Assembly: GCA_907165275.2 (NCBI GenBank)
Contig: OU015650.1
Location: forward strand, 8,028,001-8,092,000
Length of the DNA stretch: 64,000 bases
Direction: 5' to 3'
From: Zygaena filipendulae
Lineage: Eukaryota; Arthropoda; Insecta; Lepidoptera; Zygaenidae
Shown: piece after piece, positions 58,301 through 64,000 of the stretch
Position numbering within the stretch: the first letter of the stretch is position 1
Layout: each line of letters opens with the position of its first letter
Notes under the pieces: generated by a model
Database searches by the model: none
The model's input: the letters and a program-made list of their open reading frames with translations, nothing else
What the model was told of the DNA's origin: nothing
Position numbers and translations under genes: made by a program

Positions 58301-61003
58301 GGCATAAATTGTTTAGAAACCATATTAAAGTAAACGATTCGGAACCCGTGAAATACCCATTATTGAGTAGTTCCGATGACCATCTGTGGTCTTCATCATC
58401 AGTTCCTCTTCTTCAAATTTTGCTTTTACTATAAAAAATACAAAAATCGCTATAAGTGTTCTCATAATTTTTGAAGAGTTCCCTCGATTACTCCAAGATC
58501 CCATCATCAGATCTCGACTTGGTGACAATGGAATCAATTTGGGAGTATCCCCTTTCAAACAAAAAAACAATTTTCGAAATCGCTTCAATCGGAACCCGTG
58601 AAATACGTATTATTTTTGAGTTGTTCCGGTGACCACCTGTGGTCTTCATCATCAGTTCCACTTCTTCAAATTTTGCTTTCCGAAAGCAAATGAACGATTT
58701 AATATCAAAAATACCCAAATCGCTATAGGTGTGCCTATAATTTTTGAAGAGTTCCCTCGATTTCTCCAAGATCCCATCATAAGATCCCAACTTGGTGGCA
58801 ATGGGACCTAATTGGGAGTAACAGTAGTTTCAAACAAAAAAAGAATTTTTCAAATCGGTCCAACCGTCTTCGAGTAATCGGTGAACATACATAAAAAGAA
58901 AAAAAAAACATACATATAATCGAACATAGAACCTCCTCCTTTTTGGAAGTCGGTTAAAAAGTAATGAGCAGTTGAAAGTTTATTTATTTATTTAAAGAAC
59001 TTTATTGCACAGTTTCGTACAATAGGCGGAATAGACATTCTCTACCAGTCAACCTTTTGGCAAGGTGATAGTTTAGTGGCATGACAGTTGACATTAGGCT
59101 ATTAGAAACCGACCCATTATAAAGCGACAAACTTAAAACAAATAAAATGTTCATAATAATTACTGTATATTTCTTTTCAGAATAATGTCTGGAGTAAAAG
59201 TATGCAGCCAGTGCCTGACATTTTTTTACCAGAGTCGGAGCAATATTTACCAACATCATTGTTGCATGCACTATCAAATGCGAAACAAATACAACTTGAC
59301 CTACTATTGGGATCCACTGACCTTGAATATATAAACGAAAATGGTTTGTGTGGCATAGGTATCCGACTTGTAAATAGGTTGCGTTGTGTGACCACAAGTT
59401 CGTTAGTTTGTTTTTTTAATTTATGAGTAGGTAGATATTTTACTAATTATTCAAGGCATTCCTACTTTAATATTTTCCTAACGAATTGATGACTCATGAT
59501 CTTCATTCACGTCCAAAGACGTCCACTGTTCAAGGGCCGGGTGTAGCTAGGATTTTGTTAAAGGGGAGGGGGGGCAGGCGTAGACAAGCCAAAATATATC
59601 TAACGTAAATGCTGTACGAGCAATAGCAGGTTACGTTAAAAATGAAAAACAAAATAATTCCATCAGTGAATGTATTTTACAAAAAAAAGTAGTCGACGAG
59701 GTTCTTCACAAAATCATTTCTCGTCATTCATTCATTTTTTTGCAACGTAGTTGCTTATGGGACGATGCGTAGTACCCTAACCGGGAAAAAACGTCCGTAA
59801 CGTAAGTTTTTTTTTATTTTATCAATAAAAAAATTATAAAAAAAGGTATAAGTAAGTACCCGAATAATTATTTTCTTTATATCTCAAATAGAACTTAAAA
59901 TTAATGCTTAGTTTTATAATAAGGAACTTCGCTCCCGGTTCCTAGGGGGCATCTGCCCCCCTTGCCCATACCTCGCTACGCCCTTGACTGCTAGATGTAG
60001 GTTTCTCCCAAGGATCGCCACAACGACCGGTACTGCGCTTCCCCCATCCGATTGATAATTTGTAATTATTTTTTCAGATGAGATTTATAGAGAGTTGACA
60101 AAAAGAAACGCCTCATTTATCGATAATTATGCAAACACAGACGTGATACCGCAACTATTGCGGACGTTTTCTTTGGATCGAGAAGAAACCTTACCAATGG
60201 TGATATTTTTTATAAAATAAAACTGCTTTAGACGCGATGCATTTGAGTGTTTACTGTTTACGTGTAAAATGTCGTTGTAATAAACAGGGGCGTGTGCACA
60301 GGGGACAGAGGGGAATGGGAAGAGGGAGTCATGACCCCCCCCAAAGACGGCCCGAGTAAGCACTCTGAACAAAGAAACTTGAAAGAAAAGTAATAAAAGA
60401 ACACTTTTCATTCAAGAGTTTGGTTTGTAAAAAGTTTCCTGAAAAAATATTAAAGATAGTATAGATAGTTAGTGTAGGTATTTAATAGCTTTTAAATTTT
60501 TATTTTCCAAAGCCTCAGTAGGTACTTAATAATTTACTTGGTGACACTCCCAAAATTAAGGGCTGGGCACGTGCCTATGTATAATGTAGGATCTATTTAA
60601 TAACAGATTTTTACTTGAAATAATAGGTAATCTTCTAGACTAAGGCTAAGTCTTACTTTATTTTACTCTTAACTATATTTCAAATAAACCTACCATAAAC
60701 TAGCTTAATACCTAGTGCTGCTGTCGAGATAGCTTTTATATAGGTGGGTTTAAAGTATAGTATTTATTAATTATTTTCAGTTAATAAAAGCCGTTCGTTG
60801 GGAATATTGGAACGATTTCACAGCTCCGATAGACAAGAAAACGTATGTGTTAGAATCGTTGGCGCGAACAGAGACTTCAGCTAAATGGGGTGCAGGAATA
60901 AGTCTATTGGCATCTAGACTAGCTCGACGTGTACCAAAATTGTACGTCTACAGCTTTTCAGAGTCTGGTGTGGATTTGAATGGAATAAAACATAATTATT
61001 CAG
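43378..61003 (+). CDS. Secreted/membrane carboxylesterase-fold protein, 3' end not found
   Basis: Exons 43378-43482, 47671-47763, 56015-56149, 56274-56601, 57039-57238, 59181-59343, 60078-60199 and 60781-61003 join in phase to 456 codons plus one base. A signal peptide (about residues 1-21, [15 protein letters not shown]) is followed by the start of the alpha/beta-hydrolase fold ([22 protein letters not shown]). The type-B signature is [12 protein letters not shown]. The nucleophile elbow is GHSAG (Ser about 204, usually GESAG) within [28 protein letters not shown] aligns with the catalytic-Glu loop. The oxyanion-hole motif, normally HGGG or HGGS, reads HSESWLRGG, which argues for weak or absent catalysis, as in glutactin/neurotactin/gliotactin-like adhesion proteins. 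The His-bearing C-terminus is missing. Introns 1 and 2 contain two inverted transposon copies and a DIRS element. Confidence 0.92.
43540..43760 (-). repeat. SINE-like copy in esterase intron 1
   Basis: CGCTCAATCGCTTTACACCC and TAAATATTTGCAGCTAATTT are shared, inverted, with about 47363-47525, and parts recur near 32400. The two copies are in opposite orientation on either side of the first TTAA element. Confidence 0.55.
44369..44373 (+). promoter_or_regulatory. Possible TCAGT initiator of the small element gene, copy 1
   Basis: AATTCAGTCGCGCTCCGG lies 86 bp upstream of the ATG at 44459, in a GC-richer patch. It fits the arthropod initiator TCAGT. No TATA box at the usual distance. The same site is present inverted at 50243-50247. 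Confidence 0.4.
44459..45230 (+). CDS. Small three-exon gene of unknown family, copy 1
   Basis: Exons 44459-44538, 44771-44830 and 45134-45230 join in phase to 78 codons plus stop, all with GT/AG borders (GTAAGT and GTGAGT donors, TTGTTACAG last acceptor). The start is strongly basic ([17 protein letters not shown]), followed by acidic [13 protein letters not shown]. The last exon carries a 14-bp extra stretch relative to copy 2 that shifts the frame, so the tail differs ([16 protein letters not shown]). The ATG context is good and an AATAAA lies at 46210. I recognise no domain. It could be an element-encoded accessory protein, a captured host gene fragment, or chance. Confidence 0.5.
45269..46075. 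repeat. 227-bp tandem array in TTAA element copy 1
   Basis: Units begin CATAACCTTGTACAAAACC at 45269, 45496, 45723 and 45927. The third unit lacks a 23-bp block (about GTCAAACAGAGAACCTCC). The array closes with CTTTTTTGAAGTCGGTTAAA. The repeated 60-65-codon frame is a by-product. Confidence 0.9.
47671..47763 (+). CDS. Esterase exon 2, in the loop of the large inverted repeat
   Basis: Encodes [20 protein letters not shown] and then [11 protein letters not shown]. Phase 0 at both ends (93 nt), with acceptor TTCCAG and donor GTATGT. Skipping it would keep frame but remove the first strands of the fold. It lies within the 797 bp between two inverted element copies. Confidence 0.9.
48553..49345. 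repeat. Tandem array in TTAA element copy 2
   Basis: Four units inverted relative to copy 1. Here two internal units lack the 23-bp block, so the array is arranged differently from the one at 45269-46075. Confidence 0.88.
49388..50157 (-). CDS. Small three-exon gene of unknown family, copy 2
   Basis: Exons 50157-50078, 49845-49786 and 49478-49388 on the minus strand give 76 codons plus stop. The first two exons match copy 1. The third reads [20 protein letters not shown] and ends FTTLQTVEL. The copy 1 frame stops four codons earlier at a TAG that is out of frame here. Copy 2 looks like the less damaged form because its tail is compositionally balanced. Any transcript would be antisense to the esterase. 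Confidence 0.5.
50817..50971 (+). repeat. Left inverted terminal repeat of the DIRS element
   Basis: Begins TTCGAAGCCTAATATTTGAG and contains GGCGGCGGGCGGCGAACAAG. Near-perfect inverse of 55795-55949. Confidence 0.92.
51113..51532 (+). CDS. DIRS gag-like ORF, N-terminal part
   Basis: 139 codons starting [15 protein letters not shown], with a basic [17 protein letters not shown] segment. Ends at TGA 51530-51532 because of a frameshift. The following coding sequence is in another frame (see 51525-52403). Confidence 0.7.
   Translation: MDDISEISGVSPPEPVLEPAQLFVPLPQTASKRPAASRSEQPPQKQRRYSDALQLLAEQVSDIKNFLGNMFQSDSVVESRPLATSSECGDEINADISGDLYLDNEVDKPSSTDLSGALKLSINTVLKEPTIPKSTQESR
51525..52403 (+). 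pseudogene. DIRS gag-like ORF, remainder after frameshift
   Basis: From about 51525 the third frame is coding-like: [17 protein letters not shown], then [19 protein letters not shown], then a Gln/Arg/Gly-rich tail ([17 protein letters not shown]). The change from frame 2 to frame 3 near 51500-51530 suggests one small indel. Nucleic-acid binding through the basic tail is typical of DIRS gag proteins. Confidence 0.65.
52147..54273 (+). CDS. DIRS reverse transcriptase / RNase H
   Basis: The frame stays open from 52147 to 54273. The real product probably starts near 52300-52450. RT blocks: [31 protein letters not shown] (Asp of block A), [15 protein letters not shown] (block B) and [11 protein letters not shown] (YLDD, block C). 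RNase [16 protein letters not shown] (Asp), [15 protein letters not shown] (Glu) and [17 protein letters not shown] (Asp), then [15 protein letters not shown]. The C-terminal segment with [18 protein letters not shown] is typical of DIRS. All catalytic residues I can place are intact. It overlaps gag at its start and the recombinase ORF at its end. Confidence 0.9.
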   Translation: MIISLLLTIDMPFLYHRLRKAYSSITLHRGANIFAPNDYPHRGVSHVKKVDVGKVQMASPVTTATKLDLAVQTTRAGNTNKNVNSDLNGFQAGQLQKFVEQWKALHAPLSILHLIQGFRIPFYRKPTLFIPNKTKFVTPLSKDMEIAILQMIKIRVLEPAPWSPSFVSPMFLTPKSNGSYRPIFNLKNLNYYVQITKFSLVNVHRLPDFLQSCDWMIKIDLSNAYFHLPVAKSHRCFLRLIFKGQLLQMTCLPFGLACAPKMFASLTNWVAQIFRERGYRILVYLDDFILVNQCPFSLKIQTQDVLLTLEKLGWHLNRQKSVLVPQKVLEFLGVMWDPHLNRKYLTTQKCAKLREKIAFLLRRKKANLNEIQSILGSVNFASFAVPRGRLNHRVLLKHCHMLLHSNPRLSYEIPESALIELQWWLLNVTNHSLMHYPPVSHYLVTDASEQAWGARLDNKELSGLWDYGEAALHSNQREMLAVLYALQGHCHYLANSSLLIQSDNRSVVAYLRNEGGTKSAPLMDLTYKVFHLLDNHNIHIEVHHLPGRFNCEADQLSRLAPSPEWHLLPELTEKVFLKWGTPDIDLFASAKVHVVPTYSSLDVTDQHAVIHDAFSQAWNYNLAWVFLPPFLIPRVLSHLNSATGTYLIIALRWHKVFWRPDLKNRALAPPFTVFHLDRVLVDTATGRPPPKISEMTLEIWKCGGGRKA
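54243..55226 (+). CDS. DIRS tyrosine recombinase
   Basis: 327 codons if started at the ATG 54243. The frame is open further upstream only as an overprint of RT, so this start is a judgement. SAM-like N-terminal helices ([38 protein letters not shown]) precede the catalytic part. That part has [12 protein letters not shown] (first Arg, about 157/158), [12 protein letters not shown] (second Arg region) and [11 protein letters not shown] (Tyr, about 305). Replaces the integrase of LTR elements. It overlaps the RT/RNase H ORF by about 30 bases in another frame. Confidence 0.88.
   Translation: MEMWGWSESLKSWSQDEVQLLKSSWRESSLKTYRPAWLKWCLWSKNNSVNTCNPSGSDLARFLIYLHQKQGLAYNTILVYKSAICTLANPNANMLSNHSIVKHALKAISISRPKHNKPPIWDTDILSKWLQNNNVDENNLYECSKRASILLLLCSGRRVHDLTLLSINSKNYNISDNSIIFWPNYGSKTDTPLSRQSGWRLLKNNDCVNLDPVHWVKKVIHLSVKRRSNCDSDNLFLTCCGPPKAASRTVIAGWIKKTLLEAGIEASPGSLRPAVASKNWIQSCPVEDILSRGNWRSENTFRKFYCREIAASVPLSSTSTCFEPVNN
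55584..55680. repeat. Internal complementary region of the DIRS element
   Basis: Bases 55584-55622 are the reverse complement of the left end (50799-50837). Bases 55619-55680 are the reverse complement of the right end (55939-56000). The two halves meet at TAAT, as expected for the template that joins the ends into a circle. Confidence 0.9.
55795..55949 (-). repeat. Right inverted terminal repeat of the DIRS element
   Basis: Begins CAATGACAATCGGCCGTTCT. After it the element continues with a further 50 bp unique to the right end, up to about 56000. Confidence 0.92.
56015..56149 (+). CDS. Esterase exon 3, directly after the DIRS insertion
   Basis: Encodes [20 protein letters not shown] and then the [18 protein letters not shown] signature. 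The acceptor TTGCTACTTTAG at 56003-56014 lies only 14 bp past the DIRS right end, so the branch point and much of the pyrimidine tract must be DIRS sequence. Confidence 0.92.
57240..58070. other. Esterase intron 5, first part
   Basis: No exon seen. The sequence 57840-58070 (ACCTGATACACCCCATTTAA, GTTTGGAGGTGACTTATCTA) matches 33880-34080 in a PARP16 intron, a dispersed repeat. Confidence 0.45.
58085..58960 (+). repeat. GAAGTCGGTT-type dispersed repeat, copy 2
   Basis: From GGAAGTCGGTTTTAATTTTT to CCTCCTTTTTGGAAGTCGGT. Internally it has two variants of a block of about 230 bp (CCATCTGTGGTCTTCATCAT ... TTTTTGAAGAGTTCCCTCGA). It lies in the esterase intron between exons 5 and 6. Confidence 0.75.
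58978..59110 (-). repeat. LINE 3' end fragment
   Basis: The minus strand ends with TGCAATAAAGTTCTTTAAAT, then AAATAAATAAA, the tail pattern of jockey/CR1 LINEs. Only about 130 bp remain, 70 bp upstream of esterase exon 6. Confidence 0.55.
59560..59995. repeat. Repeat shared with 28650-28975
   Basis: Contains GGCAGGCGTAGACAAGCC, GAAAAACAAAATAATTCCAT and CCTCGCTACGCCCTT, in the same order as the other copy, but with about 150 bp more in the middle. Confidence 0.65.
60200..60780. other. Esterase intron 7
   Basis: A GGGGCGTGTGCACAGGGGAC patch at about 60288 looks like a transposon fragment. No exon is apparent between 60199 and 60781. Confidence 0.4.
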
Positions 61004-61601
61004 GTACATACCTATTTGTTTTAGTGTGTGTAAAAGTGTTAATTTTTTTCCAACTTAAATCACTGAACATTACCACTACACCAATTTTACTTCTTCAGCT
61101 ATTGCTTTGACATTCTGTCTGGCACGACCATTGGAGGCCCTGGGCATATTAGGATAATGGGGCCCCTATGACTTTGACAGAACACTATTTTGTTAGAATA
61201 GACAAAGAAAGTAGATAAACAAGGTTAAATACCTAACTTTTGGGCCAGAGTAGAATAGTTTCGCGCATGTAAAAGCTAGTAAGTTGGTATTGTAGTCAGT
61301 AATTTAGGTTCATTTCTTCGAATTATATAAGTTTTTTGGTAATAAATATTGGTTATCGTTTGATGATCTGACAGGAACTAGGGACTGTGTATTTGATCTG
61401 AGGGGGGCCCCTATCGATCGCGGAGCCCTGTGCACTTGCCCAAAGTGCTCACTGGGAAAGAGGGGTCTGAGCACGACGACGTTGCATACATACGTATGAT
61501 AATTTAATAATGGGAGTTTTCGATGGAATCTCAAATTCACGCGGGCACAGTTAATTTAACGCGGGTGAAGTCGCTAGCTTTGCAATGATTGACAAATTTG
61601 T

Positions 61602-62520
61602 TGTTGGAAGTCGGTTTTAATTTTTTTGTTAAAATTTTGTTTATTTCTTGCTTTCAAGTGAGTCCGTTTGTAATTTATCTAAGTTACAATAGCCTAATGT
61701 CAATTGCTCATCGCCTTTTACAAAATACTGCTTTTACCGACGGGACGACAGGGACGTTGATTGTTGAGGAATTCTCCTAGTACGTCATCATCAGTTCCAC
61801 TTTACCATATACATTGTGACGAGCATAAATTATTTAGGAACCATATTAAAGTTAACGAATCGGAACTCTTGAAATACCTTTTATTGAGTAGTTCCGATGA
61901 CCATCTGTGGTCTTCATCATCAGTTTTACTTCTTCAAATTTTGCTTTCCAAAAGCAAATAAACGATTAACTATAAAAAATACAAAAATCGCTATAGGTGT
62001 GTCTGTAATTTTTGAAGAGTTCCCTCGATTTCTCCATGATTCCATCATCAGGTTCTCGATTTGGTGACAATGGGACTAACTTGGGAGTATACCCTTTCAA
62101 ACAACAAAATCAATTTTCTAAATCGGTCCAATCGAAACCCGTGAAATACGTATTATTGTTGAGTAGTTCCGATGACCACTTGTGGTCTTCATGATCAGTT
62201 CTACTTCTTCAAATTTTGCTTTCCGAAAGCAAATGAACGATTTAATATAAAAAATACCCAAATCGCTATAGGTGTGCCTATTATTTTTGAAGAGTTCCCA
62301 CGATTTCCCCAAGATCTTTTGAGGATAATAAAGATTCTTAAACCATAAGATCCCATCATCAGATCCCGACTTGGTGGCAATAGGACCTAATTGGGAGTAT
62401 ACGCTTTCAAACAAAAAATGAATTTTCGAAATCGGTCCAACCTCAGCTTCGAGTAATATTTTAAAAAAAAAACATACAGCCGGATGCGTAACCTCCTCCT
62501 TTTTGGAAGTCGGTTAAAAA
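61602..62520 (+). repeat. GAAGTCGGTT-type dispersed repeat, copy 3
   Basis: Same ends and internal block order as 58085-58960, with an extra 25-bp patch near 62316. Lies downstream of esterase exon 8. Confidence 0.75.
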
Positions 62521-62524
62521 ATCG

Positions 62525-63165
62525 CGAAACATACACACAGATAATACATACATAAGCTCAATTCAGATGCTCTCAATATGAGGCACTTAAATTTTATTAA
62601 TGGACTTTTTTGTCTATCCTGTTAATTCAAAAAATTTCATGGTGCAACCAAATTGCCCCCCCTCAACCAAATCCTGGATCCGCCCCTGCCGCCTGGTGTA
62701 TAACGACTGAATTAACGACCAATGGAAATGCGCCTTTATGTAAAATTAAAAATTTCATGAGATCGGTTCAGCCGTTAAGGCGTGAAAGCGTCACAAACAA
62801 AGAAACTCACTTTCGCTTTTATAATAGTAAGAATGTGGTCGGAATCGACATAGGCTATTTTTATTCTAATTAAAAAAAAATATGTTACAGATATGTGTAT
62901 GACCACGCGAACTCATTGTCATGTACGCCACGGTCGGTTAGGTACGGTCTAGACTCTAGAGGTTACTGACTACTGTGCTGGTTTGCCTGCATTGACAAGA
63001 AAACATTCCTAAAATTACTTGCAATGGTTACTCCTATGATAAAAAAGACACAGCTATGAGAATTTTATTTCTCCGCACGAAAATTATTTTGAAACCCGTG
63101 CAGGCTTCCGGGATACAATGTACCACGCATAGGTACACCCACGGGTACGGTGTCACTCGAAAGAA
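62525..63165. other. Sequence after the last certain esterase exon
   Basis: Degenerate RTE-type words occur at about 62757-62830 (GATCGGTTCAGCCGTTAAGG). A possible 51-bp exon at 62891-62941 has an acceptor TGTTACAG and donor GTACGG but does not join exon 8 in the frame that looks coding (see findings). Confidence 0.35.
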
Positions 63166-63169
63166 TTTA

Positions 63170-63695
63170 TTTTCTACTAGCTGTGCGGTTCAACAACAGC
63201 AAAGAACATAGGGTACTTTTTACGCCGGAATTCCCACGGGAACTCCGGCATAAAAAGTACCCTATGTTCTTTGCTGTACCTCTGACAACGTGTAGTATGC
63301 AATAATTAATTCTATTTCACCCGCGTTAATTTCGTAGATCTCGCGGGAATTCCGGGATAAAAGATAGCCTATATGTTCTTTTCCATGTCAAAGGCTACAT
63401 GCATGCCAAATTTCATCCAAATCCGTTCAGCCATTTTTGCGTGATTGAGTAACAAACATCCACACTTTCACATTTATAATATTAGTAGGACTAGCTGTGC
63501 CCCGCGGTGTCACCTGCGGTAATTTTGGAGTTTCCGCGGGAATTCCGGGATAAAAAGTACCCTATGTCCTTTTCTGTACCCTTGAAAACATGCATGCTAA
63601 ATTTCATCCAAATCCGTTCAGCCGTTTTTGCCTGATTGAGCAACAAACATACAAACATTCACACTTTCACATTTATAATATTAGTAGGATGACCA
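63170..63695 (+). repeat. Tandem RTE-type LINE tails
   Basis: Three successive units carry GGAATTCCGGGATAAAAAG or its degenerate form, plus AAATCCGTTCAGCC. The last two end CATTTATAATATTAGTAGGA. A further reverse copy starts at about 63960 and runs off the window. Confidence 0.75.
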
Positions 63696-63954
63696 GCATT
63701 TTCTTTTAATATCTCGAGTTCCAGATGGAATTTCGAAAAAATCAAAACATGAGTAAGTATCTAAGTTAGACCCTTAGCAATACAACAAAAAAAACCGCAT
63801 TTAATTGGGTGCAACAGTTTTTGCGTAGCACGAATACAAACATACAGACAGGCAAAAATTCTAAAAACGGTATTTTTGGCTTCTATATATCACTCATAGA
63901 GTCGCCTAAATTTATTTTTTCTTATTTATCTCCCATGTACAGACATCGACCTGT

Positions 63955-64000
63955 TACAATCCTACTAATATTATAAAATGTGAAAGTGTGGATGTTTGGA
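63955..64000 (-). repeat. RTE-type LINE tail, reverse, cut by the window end
   Basis: CCTACTAATATTATAAAATG, then TGAAAGTGTGGATGTTTGG, is the inverted start of the family. Confidence 0.65.

Overview
Eukaryotic, intron-rich, AT-rich DNA from an insect, almost certainly a moth or butterfly. The coding exons are insect-like. The introns are packed with repeats typical of lepidopteran genomes: RTE-type LINE tails with the recurring GGAATTCCGGGATAAAAAG block, tRNA-like SINEs, many short inverted-repeat elements and the GCCAAGTGCGAGTCGGACTC repeat. Everything here was read by eye. Exon borders rest on GT/AG signals, phase continuity and similarity to known families recalled from memory.

Three host genes were reconstructed. 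(1) 3739-14107, minus strand: tango (tgo), the insect ARNT bHLH-PAS factor. Twelve exons join in phase to 603 codons plus stop from the Met at 14067, with a possible extra 5' exon at 17961-17992. (2) 29321-41758, plus strand: PARP16, a tail-anchored ER mono-ADP-ribosyltransferase. Seven exons join to 387 codons plus stop. (3) 43378-61003, plus strand: a secreted or membrane carboxylesterase-fold protein. Eight exons join in phase to 456 codons, and the 3' end was not found in the window.

Between tgo and PARP16 (about 18-29 kb) I see no host gene, only repeats. These include a 1.8-kb foldback element, a 5.2-kb-spaced inverted repeat pair and a tandem-repeat-rich element at 21.0-22.9 kb. A Tc1/mariner remnant, several MITEs and a deletion derivative carrying a zinc-finger ORF lie inside tgo introns. 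A jockey/CR1-like LINE with an intact reverse-transcriptase ORF lies in a PARP16 intron.

The most unusual part is 43.9-56.0 kb, inside the esterase gene. Two inverted copies of one TTAA-bounded element (44000-47333 and 48136-50616) sit on either side of the 93-nt esterase exon 2. Each copy carries a small three-exon gene of a family I do not recognise (76-78 codons) plus a 227-bp tandem array. Immediately downstream is a nearly complete DIRS-type tyrosine-recombinase retrotransposon (50799-56000). It ends 14 bp before the first base of esterase exon 3. The esterase pre-mRNA should therefore contain a hairpin with 2.2-kb arms around exon 2 and a transposon-derived 3' splice environment before exon 3.
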